Below are positions 1-8,099 of a stretch of 14,182 bases of DNA, in pieces; the first letter of the stretch is position 1; every line of letters starts with the position of its first letter. Below the pieces are notes generated by a model. The model made no database searches, had not been told where the DNA came from, and worked only from the letters and a program-made list of their open reading frames with translations. A program made the position numbers and the translations under genes. The DNA lies in the NCBI GenBank assembly GCA_044356865.1, contig JBIKVN010000062.1, forward strand, positions 1 through 14,182, written 5' to 3'. This DNA is from JBEIUL01 sp044356865. Its GTDB lineage: Bacteria > Planctomycetota > Phycisphaerae > Phycisphaerales > SM1A02.

Positions 1-554
1 CCCGCGAGATGACCATCGACGAGCTGCTGCTCGAGAACCGGGTGGTCTTCCTCATCGGCGAGATCAACCAGGCCTCGGCGGCCCGCGTCATGATGCAGAT
101 GCTCTACCTCGAGAACCAGAAGCGGGGACAGGACATCAATTTCTACATCAACAGCCCCGGCGGCTCGGTCGACGACACGCTCGCGATCTACGACACCATG
201 CGGTTCATCTCGAGCGAGGTCGCGACCTTCTGCATCGGCCGCGCCTACTCGGGCGGGTCGGTGCTGCTCGCGGCGGGCGCGAAGGGCAAGCGGCACATCC
301 TGCCGCACGCCAAGGTCATGATCCACCAGCCCTACGGCGGCGTGACCGGGCAGACCTCGGACATCCAGATCCAGGCCGAGCAGATCCTCAAGGCCAAGCG
401 AACGCTCAACGAGATCCTCGCGAACCACACCGGCCAGACCGTCGAGCGGGTCGCGAAGGACGGCGAACGCGACAAGTTCTTCTCGGCCGACGAGGCTAAG
501 GCCTACGGCCTCGTCGACGAGGTCTGCCAGTTCCCCGACAAGTCCGCCAAGTGA
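1..554 (+). CDS. clpP: ATP-dependent Clp protease proteolytic subunit, first copy (5' end outside window)
   Basis: This is the serine peptidase subunit that forms the degradation chamber of Clp proteases together with a ClpX or ClpA-type unfoldase in the cytoplasm. Numbering from the ATG at 9, the catalytic triad is complete: Ser81 in GRAYSGGS, His106 in MIHQP and Asp155 in ERDKF, and the INSPGG loop lies at 48-52. The reading frame stays open to the left edge (Arg-Glu precede the Met) and about 20 residues of the usual N-terminus are missing, so the true start probably lies before the window; the ATG at 9 is internal or an alternative start. The usual ASMGA around the nucleophile is YSGGS here. 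The gene is followed directly by a second clpP 23 bases downstream, which suggests one transcript and a mixed ClpP complex. Family assignment is secure; the start is not. Confidence 0.95.
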   Translation, partial: REMTIDELLLENRVVFLIGEINQASAARVMMQMLYLENQKRGQDINFYINSPGGSVDDTLAIYDTMRFISSEVATFCIGRAYSGGSVLLAAGAKGKRHILPHAKVMIHQPYGGVTGQTSDIQIQAEQILKAKRTLNEILANHTGQTVERVAKDGERDKFFSADEAKAYGLVDEVCQFPDKSAK

Positions 555-577
555 CCCCAGCCGCGAAAGAACCCACC

Positions 578-1177
578 ATGACGCTCATTCCCATCGTCAT
601 CGAGAAGACCGGCCGCGGCGAGCGGGCCTACGACATCTACTCGCGGCTGCTCAACGACCGCATCATCTTCCTCGGCGGCCCGGTCAACGACCACATGGCG
701 AACCTCGCCGTGGCCCAGCTGCTTTTCCTCGCGAACGAGGACCCGAAGGCCGACATCTCGATCTACGTGAACAGTCCCGGCGGCAGCGTGACCAGCGGCC
801 TCGCCATCGTCGACACCATGCGCTTCGTGCCGTGCGACGTCGCGACCTACATCATCGGGCAGGCCGCGAGCATGGGCTCGGTGATCGCGTGCTCGGGCAC
901 CAAGGGCAAGCGGTTCGCCCTGCCGAACAGCGAGAACCTCATGCACCAGCCGCTCATCGGCGGCGTGCTCGAGGGGCAGGCCACCGACCTCGAGATCGAG
1001 GCGAAGCACATCCTCAGGATGCGCGACCAGCTGTACACGATCTACGCCGAGGCCACCGGCCAGACCAAGGACAAGGTCCACGAGGACTGCGACCGGAACA
1101 AGTGGCTCACCGCGCCCGAGATGTTTGAATACGGGCTGATCGACAAGGTCCTGACCAAGCTGAAGGCGAACCGCTGA
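578..1177 (+). CDS. clpP: ATP-dependent Clp protease proteolytic subunit, second copy, with Asn at the triad Asp position
   Basis: A 199-residue ClpP paralogue of normal length and with the canonical N-terminus (IPIVIEKTGRGERAYDIYSR). Nucleophile Ser98 (QAASMGS) and His123 (LMHQP) are present. The third triad position, Asp in ERDRF of E. coli ClpP, aligns with Asn174 in CDRNKWL, so the triad is Ser-His-Asn. There is also a two-residue insertion after MHQP (residues about 125-130) near the handle region. I chose the ATG at 578 because it gives the family N-terminus and has a weak purine-rich RBS (GAAAGA, 564-569); a GTG at 551 overlapping the previous stop would add nine residues. The gene is co-directional with the first clpP and ends at a strong hairpin. 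A less active or regulatory partner in a hetero-tetradecamer is a reasonable inference; the known parallel is Listeria ClpP1, which also carries Asn there. Confidence 0.95.
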   Translation: MTLIPIVIEKTGRGERAYDIYSRLLNDRIIFLGGPVNDHMANLAVAQLLFLANEDPKADISIYVNSPGGSVTSGLAIVDTMRFVPCDVATYIIGQAASMGSVIACSGTKGKRFALPNSENLMHQPLIGGVLEGQATDLEIEAKHILRMRDQLYTIYAEATGQTKDKVHEDCDRNKWLTAPEMFEYGLIDKVLTKLKANR

Positions 1178-1203
1178 GCCGGACCGCGATTCCAAGATCC
1201 CTC

Positions 1204-1235
1204 CGACGGCCGGTCCCCCGCGGGGCCGGCCGTCG
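1204..1235 (+). terminator. Hairpin terminator after the clpP pair
   Basis: CGACGGCCGG (1204-1213) pairs perfectly with CCGGCCGTCG (1226-1235), a 10-bp GC stem, with further C/G pairing possible inside the loop. It starts 27 bases after the second clpP stop. The following sequence has only scattered T residues, so it is a GC-type rather than a classic U-tract terminator. It separates the clpP unit from the sulfur genes. Confidence 0.7.
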
Positions 1236-1294
1236 TCGTCTCGCGTTGACTCGCGGACGGTGAACGGGGACGCTACCGGGCTGGAGGTGATCGC

Positions 1295-2749
1295 ATGTTC
1301 TTCCGCCAGGTCTACGACCCGCGTCTCGCCCAAGCCGCCTACCTCATCGGTTGCCAGCGCACCGGCGAGGCGATCGTGGTCGATCCCGAGCGCGACATCG
1401 ACCGCTACCTCGACCTCGCGAAGGCCAACGGCCTGCGGATCGTCGCGGTGGCCGAGACGCACATCCATGCCGACTTCCTCTCGGGCGGCCGCGAGCTCGC
1501 CGAGAAGGTCGGGGCGAAGCTCTACGTCTCGGGCATGGGCGGCAAGGACTGGAGCTACGGCTGGCTCGACCGGAAGCAGGGTGGCGGTCGCTACGACCAT
1601 CACCTGCTGAAGGACGGGGATCGCTTCAGCATCGGCAACATCGACTTCACCGCGGTCCACACGCCGGGCCACACGCCCGAGCACTTCTCCTTCCTCGTGA
1701 CCGATCGCGGCGGCGGCGCGACCGAGCCGATGGGCATCATCACCGGGGACTTCGTGTTCGTCGGCGACCTCGGACGGCCCGACCTGCTCGAGTCGGCGGC
1801 GGGCGTGGCGGGCGCGGCCGACCCGTCGGCGCACGCGCTCTACGCCTCGGCGCGGAAGTTCCTCGGGCTGCCCGAGTGGCTGCAGGTCTGGCCGGCCCAC
1901 GGCGCGGGCAGCGCCTGCGGCAAGGCCCTCGGCGCGGTGCCGCAGACCACGGTCGGCTACGAGAAGCGGTTCAGCCCGGCGCTGCAGGCGGCCCGCGACG
2001 AGAAGGGCTTCGTCGACTTCATCCTCGAGGGCCAGCCCGAACCGCCGCTCTACTTCGCGCGGATGAAGCGCGACAATCGTGACGGGGCGGCGATCCTCGG
2101 TGAGCTGCCGAAGCCGAGGCGAATCGCCGAGCGCCGCGACCTGGATGCGTACCTCGCCCGCGTGCCCGACGGTTCGGTGACGGTGGTCGATACGAGGGCC
2201 TGGCCCGCGTTCCGCGACGGCCACCTGCGGGGCTCGCTCTTCGCGCCGATCGGGAACTCGTTTCCCGAAGTGACCGGCAGCTATGTCGACGAGGCGAGCG
2301 AGATCGTGCTGGTGATCGATGCGGCACGGGTCGACGAGGCGGTGCGCGACCTCGTGCGGATCGGGCTCGACCGGGCCGTGGCGTTCCTCGAGCCGAAGAC
2401 GCTCGCCGAGTTCGCCAACGATGGGCTAACGCTCGTGAAATCGAAGGAGATCGATGTCGCGACCGCTCACGCCGCCGTCGAGCGCGGCGAGTTCGCGGTG
2501 CTCGACGTGCGCCGCGCCGCCGAGCAGGCCGAGGGCTCGGTGCCGGGCCGGCTCAACATCGCCCATACCCGTCTCAAGGCCCGCCTCGCCGACGTGCCGA
2601 CCGACCGGCCGATCCTCTGCCATTGCAAGCTCGGCGGCCGCTCGGCCTTCGCGACGGCGCTGCTCGAGCGGCACGGCTACGACGTGACGAACCTTGCCGG
2701 CGGCTTTGAGGCGTGGAAGAAGTCCGCCCCGGCGGCGGCCCGGGCATGA
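1295..2749 (+). CDS. Metallo-beta-lactamase-fold persulfide dioxygenase fused to two rhodanese domains
   Basis: A 484-residue fusion. Residues 1 to about 215 are an MBL-fold domain of the ETHE1-like persulfide dioxygenase type: THIHADF at 55-61, HTPGHTPEH at 122-130 and GDFVFVGDLGR at 151-161. By analogy with ETHE1 the mononuclear iron would be held by His56, His126 and Asp152. Residues about 283-375 form a rhodanese-like domain with no active-site Cys, so it is probably structural. Residues about 385-478 form a second rhodanese domain with a full loop CKLGGRS, catalytic Cys444. The family oxidises glutathione or low-molecular-weight persulfide to sulfite, while the rhodanese domain moves sulfane sulfur between persulfide and thiosulfate. 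GGAGGT at 1283-1288 fixes the ATG. The stop overlaps the exporter start (ATGA), indicating translational coupling. No ArsR-type regulator is visible nearby. Family is secure; the physiological substrate is inferred. Confidence 0.92.
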   Translation: MFFRQVYDPRLAQAAYLIGCQRTGEAIVVDPERDIDRYLDLAKANGLRIVAVAETHIHADFLSGGRELAEKVGAKLYVSGMGGKDWSYGWLDRKQGGGRYDHHLLKDGDRFSIGNIDFTAVHTPGHTPEHFSFLVTDRGGGATEPMGIITGDFVFVGDLGRPDLLESAAGVAGAADPSAHALYASARKFLGLPEWLQVWPAHGAGSACGKALGAVPQTTVGYEKRFSPALQAARDEKGFVDFILEGQPEPPLYFARMKRDNRDGAAILGELPKPRRIAERRDLDAYLARVPDGSVTVVDTRAWPAFRDGHLRGSLFAPIGNSFPEVTGSYVDEASEIVLVIDAARVDEAVRDLVRIGLDRAVAFLEPKTLAEFANDGLTLVKSKEIDVATAHAAVERGEFAVLDVRRAAEQAEGSVPGRLNIAHTRLKARLADVPTDRPILCHCKLGGRSAFATALLERHGYDVTNLAGGFEAWKKSAPAAARA

Positions 2750-3555
2750 ACGAAGTCCTGATCGAGATCCTCGCGGGCGGCCTCGTCGGGCTCTGCCTCG
2801 GTCTGCTCGGCGCCGGCGGCTCGATCCTGCTCGTCCCGATCATCGACTACCTGCTCGGTGACTCGGCGAAGGCCGCGATCGTGCAGGCTCTCGCCGTGGT
2901 CTGCATCATCGCGGCGTTCGCGGGCGGCAACGCGTCCCGGCGGAAACTCGTCGACTGGCGGACGGTGCTGCTCGTGGGCCCGATCGGCATGCTCGGATCG
3001 CTGGTCGGGTCGCAGTTCAGCAAGGCCATTCCCGAGGCGATCCAGATGACGGCCTTCGGACTCGTCATGGCCCTCGCCGCGTGGAAGATCCTGCGCTCGA
3101 AGCCGACCGCGGAAGGCGATCGACCGGTGAACATCGCCAAGGCGCTCGTCGCCGGCTTCGCGGTCGGTTGCCTTACCGGCCTCATAGGCGTCGGCGGCGG
3201 ATTCCTCATCGTGCCGATGCTGACGCTCGTGCTGGGCGTTCCGATCCGGCTCGCGATCGGGACGAGTCTCGTGCTCATCGCCGTGCAGTCGGGCGTCGCC
3301 CTTGCCGGGCATTGGTTCGTGCTTGATCCGGCCATCTCGGCCGAGATCCAGCCGCACACCGTGCTGATCCTCGGGGGCTTCGGGGTGGCCGGAAGCCTCT
3401 TCGGCGCGTCGCTCGGCAAGCGACTCGACCAGGTCACGCTGCGCACGGCCTTCGGCTGGTTCCTCGTCGTGGTGGCGACGATCGTGATCGTCGACTACGC
3501 GTCGGGCCTGGTCACGACGCGGGACGACCTCAGCGTGCCGAATACGACGTCGTGA
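2746..3555 (+). CDS. TauE/SafE family sulfite/organosulfonate exporter
   Basis: A 269-residue, strongly hydrophobic inner-membrane protein with about eight predicted membrane segments. It shows the internal duplication typical of TauE/SafE: GLLGAGGSILLVPII (19-33) and GLIGVGGGFLIVPML (145-159). The start is the ATG at 2746, which overlaps the stop of the persulfide dioxygenase by four bases; an upstream GTG at 2713 would lie inside the preceding gene and is less likely. Coupling to a sulfite-producing enzyme suggests export of sulfite or a related sulfur anion, as in known persulfide-detoxification operons, but substrates in this family vary widely. Its last 26 bases overlap the convergent gene on the other strand, so the C-terminal tail after about residue 255 is encoded in DNA used on both strands. 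Confidence 0.92.
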   Translation: MNEVLIEILAGGLVGLCLGLLGAGGSILLVPIIDYLLGDSAKAAIVQALAVVCIIAAFAGGNASRRKLVDWRTVLLVGPIGMLGSLVGSQFSKAIPEAIQMTAFGLVMALAAWKILRSKPTAEGDRPVNIAKALVAGFAVGCLTGLIGVGGGFLIVPMLTLVLGVPIRLAIGTSLVLIAVQSGVALAGHWFVLDPAISAEIQPHTVLILGGFGVAGSLFGASLGKRLDQVTLRTAFGWFLVVVATIVIVDYASGLVTTRDDLSVPNTTS

Positions 3556-4108
3556 CGCCGGTGCCGGATACGCGGTTCCACGGCATCACGCCCAGCATCG
3601 CCGCCATGCCGCAGGTCCCGGTCGCGCCCGCGAAGAGCAGGCCGCAGCCCATGAAGCCCGGAACCACGAGGAACCACGGGTTCACGAAGGCGCCGAGGGC
3701 GGTGAAGATCGCCACGCAGGTCCCGACCACGATCTGGACCTGCCGCATGATGGGCAACCGGGCCGCGCCCGCGGTGCGCTGCGTGGGTAAACCCGCCGAC
3801 CGCCACGCCTCGATGCCGCCCTCGAGGTTGAACACGTCGGCATGACCGGCCGCCCGCAACCGCTGCGCCGCGTCGAGGCCGCGCCGCCCGCTGCGGCAGT
3901 GGACGATGAGGATCTTGCCCTCGGGCCGGATCGCCGCCGGATCGAGCGTACCGCTCGGGTGGAGTGCCGCCTCGGCGATCCGCTCGGCGCGGTGCTCGTC
4001 GGCCTCGCGGACGTCAATGAGCCTGGCTCGGCCGGCCTTGAGCAGCTCGACGGCCTCGTGGGGCGAGAGTGCGGTTCGGGTGGCGGGATCGAGGGTCGCG
4101 GTCGACAT
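3530..4108 (-). CDS. Rhodanese domain protein with YgaP-type membrane anchor
   Basis: A 192-residue protein related to E. coli YgaP. Residues 12-108 form a single rhodanese domain with the active-site loop CRSGRRG and catalytic Cys71. Residues about 122-175 form the YgaP-type (DUF2892) membrane hairpin: two hydrophobic segments around NPWFLVVPGF, then FAGATGTCGMA and MPWNR. It would place a sulfurtransferase at the cytoplasmic face of the inner membrane. GGAGG at 4114-4118 lies five bases before the ATG at 4108 and selects that start over another in-frame ATG at 4120. The gene converges on the TauE/SafE gene and overlaps it by 26 bases, and is divergent from the MoxR gene across 55 bases. It probably works on the same sulfane-sulfur pool as the fusion enzyme at 1295-2749, which is inference from location. 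Confidence 0.9.
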   Translation of the reverse strand: MSTATLDPATRTALSPHEAVELLKAGRARLIDVREADEHRAERIAEAALHPSGTLDPAAIRPEGKILIVHCRSGRRGLDAAQRLRAAGHADVFNLEGGIEAWRSAGLPTQRTAGAARLPIMRQVQIVVGTCVAIFTALGAFVNPWFLVVPGFMGCGLLFAGATGTCGMAAMLGVMPWNRVSGTGVTTSYSAR

Positions 4109-4163
4109 GGTTTCCTCCATAGAAAGCGGTCGGTCAGGATAGCCCAGGCTGGCAGGCCGTAGC

Positions 4164-5171
<1,008 letters not shown>

Positions 5172-5192
5172 ACGAACCGGAGCCGGAATCGC

Positions 5193-6149
5193 ATGATCGA
5201 GATCCTCTGCCTCGCGGCGCTCGCGCTGCCCCAGGAAACGCCGGTCGCACCTCCCGCGGAACCCGCCGCCGCGCCGGCCGAGAGCCCAGGGCAGCCCGGT
5301 CCGCCCGACGGCTCCGGCCTCACCGTGGGCGGCGGCTACCTCTACCAGTTCAAGGCTTCGCTCGAGGGCGGCGGAAGCGTCTCGGCCAATCGCGGCTTCG
5401 CGTTCGTGCGGAAGTCCTGGCAGGTCGACGCCCAACTCGCGCTGAACCTCGAGGTCGGCTGGGAAGGCGGCTGGTACCGCTTCGGAAGCGGCACCAACCT
5501 GTCGCTCGGCACCGGCGAGCAGCCGTGGGGTTCGGTCCAGAGCGGACAGATCGCCTTCGGCGGGCGCTACGCGCTCGACGAGCACCTGATCGCGCTCCTC
5601 TCGGGTTTCGCCCAGTTTTCCGGCGAGCCCGACGCCGACGCGGATCGCTCGGCGACCGGCGGCGGCATCGCGGGCCTCTCGTGGCGGGCGAGCGAGAAGT
5701 TCACGATCGGCGGCGGGGCCCTCGTCACCTCGCGGCTCGAGGACAGCGTGCTGGCGATTCCCCTGCTCTTCATCGACTGGGAAATCACCGACGGCCTGCG
5801 CCTCACCAACGTCGCCGGGCCCGACGCCTATCCCACCTCGGCGGGCCTCGAACTGGTGTGGGAGATCCATCGCGACTTCGACCTTGCCGCCGGCGGCAAC
5901 TACGTCTATCGCCGCTTCCGGCTCGACTCCGACAACCCCGTCGCCCCGAACGGCGTCGGCGAGGACGGCACCGCGAACTTCTGGATCCGCGCCCGGCTCG
6001 GCGCGGCCGAGGGCCTGCGGCTCGATCTGGTGACCGGCATGGTCTACGACGAGCGGCTCAAGATCTTCGACTCGAACGGCAACGAACTGGCCGGCGACGA
6101 CGCCGACCCGGGCCTCATGCTCGGAGCGTTCCTCTCGTGGAAGTTCTGA
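5193..6149 (+). CDS. Predicted outer-membrane beta-barrel protein
   Basis: I do not recognise a named function. The 318-residue product begins with a short hydrophobic stretch (residues 3-13) that can act as a signal peptide although it lacks a basic n-region. A Pro/Ala-rich linker follows (about 17-41). The rest (45-318) alternates Gly/aromatic-rich segments typical of beta-hairpins, for example VGGGYLYQF, LEVGWEGGWYRF and GGNYVYRRFRL, and ends in Phe (GAFLSWKF), the terminal aromatic common to barrel proteins inserted by the BAM machinery. It resembles DUF6268-like barrel proteins found in planctomycetes; that match is from memory. GGAG at 5179-5182 precedes the ATG. It sits 21 bases after the MoxR gene and may share its transcript. 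It ends 18 bases from the convergent sugar dehydrogenase gene. Confidence 0.8.
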   Translation: MIEILCLAALALPQETPVAPPAEPAAAPAESPGQPGPPDGSGLTVGGGYLYQFKASLEGGGSVSANRGFAFVRKSWQVDAQLALNLEVGWEGGWYRFGSGTNLSLGTGEQPWGSVQSGQIAFGGRYALDEHLIALLSGFAQFSGEPDADADRSATGGGIAGLSWRASEKFTIGGGALVTSRLEDSVLAIPLLFIDWEITDGLRLTNVAGPDAYPTSAGLELVWEIHRDFDLAAGGNYVYRRFRLDSDNPVAPNGVGEDGTANFWIRARLGAAEGLRLDLVTGMVYDERLKIFDSNGNELAGDDADPGLMLGAFLSWKF

Positions 6150-6167
6150 CGCGCCGTCGGCGACCGA

Positions 6168-7355
6168 TCACTCGTCGGCGACCAGCCACCAGATCCGACC
6201 CGAGTTCCCCCGCTTCTGGTCGCCGAGGAAACCGGTCACGAGCAGTTCACCCGCGTTGGTCTCGCCGAAGCTCGAGATGAGCGTGCCCGGCCGCTTCAGC
6301 ACCACCTGCGGGCCGTTCAGTCCCTCCGCCGTCTTTCGCAGCGCCCACATCGTGCCGAACTGGAAATCGGCGTAGAGGTAAGCACCTTCGAGGGCGGGGA
6401 ATCGCTTCCCGCGATAGACGAAGCCACCTGTGACGGACAGGCCGCCCTCCTTGGTGTGCGGGTACTGCACGACGGGGTCGATGAAACCCTCCTTGCCACG
6501 ATCCTGGCCGGGCGGGAACGGCTCGAAACCCTCGCGGCGGTTCCAGCCGTAGTTGCCGCCCTTCACGATCAGGTCGATCTCCTCCCACGCGTTCTGGCCG
6601 ACGTCGCCCGCCCAGAGCTCGCCGGTCGCGCGGTCGAAACTCATGCGCCAGACGTTGCGAAGGCCGCTGGCCCAGATCTCGGGCAGCGCGCCGTCTTGGC
6701 CCACGAACGGGTTGTCGGCGGGAATGGCATAAGCCCGCTCGGCGGTGCGGCTGCGGACATCGAGCCGCAGGATCTTCCCGAGCGGCGACTTCATGTTCTG
6801 GCTGTAGTCGTGCGGATCGTTGGCCGCCCCACCGTCTCCGACCGAGAGATAGAGGAAGCCGTCGGGTCCAAAGAGGCCGGTGCCGCCGTTGTGGTTCGAG
6901 TAGGGCTGCGACACCTCGAAGACGACCTGCTCGCTCGCCGGATCGATGGTCCGACCGTCCGGGGCGGCGGTGAATCGTGAGAGCAACGCCCGGCGCGGCT
7001 TGTCCGTCGTGTAATAGAGGTAGACCTCGGGGCGGGCCGGGAACTCGGGGTCGAACACCACCGAGAGCAGCCCCTCCTCGTTGCCGCGGTCGTTCACCTT
7101 CTCGCGAAGGTCGAGCACCACCTGCGGTTCCTTCAGGTCCTTCCGCTCGGGATCGGCCAGCAGGATCCGGCCGGGCTGCTCGACCACATAGAGGTTGCGG
7201 TCGTCGCCCGGCCGCTGGAGGACCTGGACCGGGCGGACGAAGTCGAGGTTCGACCAGACCCGCTCGAGCCGGACGCTCGGGAAACTGGCCGCCGACGGCG
7301 CGGCCTGCGAGGCGAGCGAGAAAACCAACAGACTGGCGAAAGACATCGGGAGCAT
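6168..7355 (-). CDS. Secreted PQQ-dependent sugar (glucose/sorbosone-type) dehydrogenase
   Basis: A 395-residue six-bladed beta-propeller of the soluble glucose/sorbosone dehydrogenase (GSDH) family, which oxidises sugars with pyrroloquinoline quinone outside the cytoplasm. Residues 1-23 form a signal peptide (LASLLVFSLASQAA-like core). Propeller signatures include RNLYVVEQPGRI (53-64), EEGLLSVVFDP (93-103), YSNHNGG (152-158) with the probable catalytic His155, LYLSVGDGG (168-176), GLRNVWRMSF (231-240) and GDVGQNAWEEIDL (250-262). Length is normal. I start at the ATG at 7355, which has GAGG at spacing 8 and gives a clean signal peptide; a longer frame to 7406 would put a basic extension ahead of it. 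It is divergent from the DUF1080 gene with 69 bases between them. Cofactor use is known for the family; the sugar is not predictable, and no PQQ biosynthesis gene is in the window. Confidence 0.9.
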   Translation of the reverse strand: MLPMSFASLLVFSLASQAAPSAASFPSVRLERVWSNLDFVRPVQVLQRPGDDRNLYVVEQPGRILLADPERKDLKEPQVVLDLREKVNDRGNEEGLLSVVFDPEFPARPEVYLYYTTDKPRRALLSRFTAAPDGRTIDPASEQVVFEVSQPYSNHNGGTGLFGPDGFLYLSVGDGGAANDPHDYSQNMKSPLGKILRLDVRSRTAERAYAIPADNPFVGQDGALPEIWASGLRNVWRMSFDRATGELWAGDVGQNAWEEIDLIVKGGNYGWNRREGFEPFPPGQDRGKEGFIDPVVQYPHTKEGGLSVTGGFVYRGKRFPALEGAYLYADFQFGTMWALRKTAEGLNGPQVVLKRPGTLISSFGETNAGELLVTGFLGDQKRGNSGRIWWLVADE

Positions 7356-7424
7356 GGGAAACGCCTCGAGACGGGCCCGGATGCTATGCCGCGTCGCCTT
7401 CCGCACCTGCGGTATGGTTCGGTC

Positions 7425-8099
7425 ATGCTCACCCTCCTCGCGGTCTCGCTCGCACTATCCGCCAACCCTCCGGCCCCGAGCGTCCCGGCACCGGCGCCCC
7501 CGACCGTCGATCGCGAGATCTTCGTCCCGATCTTCAACGGCAAGGACCTGACCGGCTGGACCGGAGCCCGCGGCGAGGCCCCCCGGGGGTACGTCGTCGA
7601 GGACGGGGCCATCTTCTGCCTGCCCGACGGCCGAAACCTCTACACCGCCCGAGAGTACGGCGACTTCGTCCTCCGCTTCCGGTTCCAGCTGACGCCGGGA
7701 GCCAACAACGGGATCGGCGTGCGAACCCCGAACGAGGGGGATGCCGCCTACGAGGGGCTCGAGATCCAGGTCCTCGACAACTCAGCCGAGAAGTGGGCAG
7801 GCCTGAAGCCTTGGCAGTTCCACGGCTCGATCTACGGGATCGCCGCGGCCGGCCGGCGTGACGCGCTCAAGCCGGTCGGTGAGTGGAATGAGGAAGAGAT
7901 CGAGGTGCGGGGACGGCGGGTGAAGGTCACGCTGAACGGGGTTGTTCTGGTTGATGTCGATCTCGACGAGGCGACCAAGTCGGGCACCCTGAGCGGTCAA
8001 GCCCACCCGGGCGTGAAGCGATCGCGGGGACACCTCTGCTTCTGCGGTCACGGCGACCGGGTGGCCTTCAAGGATCTTGAAGTCCGAGAACTTCGATAG
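7425..8099 (+). CDS. Secreted DUF1080 (3-keto-disaccharide hydrolase-type) protein
   Basis: A 224-residue protein with an N-terminal hydrophobic segment (1-13) and a Pro/Ala-rich linker (14-27), followed by a single DUF1080 domain with the concanavalin-like jelly-roll fold. Family landmarks are FNGKDLTGW (37-45), NNGIGVRTP (94-102), YEGLEIQVLDN (109-119), QFHGSIYG (131-138), GEWNE (152-156), VTLNG (168-172) and the closing GHGDRVAFKDLEVREL (208-223). DUF1080 proteins are greatly expanded in Planctomycetes and some relatives hydrolyse 3-keto-disaccharides. I chose the ATG at 7425 because it starts the signal peptide directly; the frame is open to 7386. It is divergently paired with a PQQ-type sugar dehydrogenase, so a role in carbohydrate processing is plausible, but the substrate cannot be read from sequence. 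Confidence 0.9.
   Translation: MLTLLAVSLALSANPPAPSVPAPAPPTVDREIFVPIFNGKDLTGWTGARGEAPRGYVVEDGAIFCLPDGRNLYTAREYGDFVLRFRFQLTPGANNGIGVRTPNEGDAAYEGLEIQVLDNSAEKWAGLKPWQFHGSIYGIAAAGRRDALKPVGEWNEEEIEVRGRRVKVTLNGVVLVDVDLDEATKSGTLSGQAHPGVKRSRGHLCFCGHGDRVAFKDLEVRELR

Noticed and set aside
503..2224. A 573-codon minus-strand open frame across the second clpP and the persulfide dioxygenase
   Set aside because: Composition is Arg/Val/Gly/Asp-rich antisense translation of two clear genes and it crosses the terminator hairpin between them.
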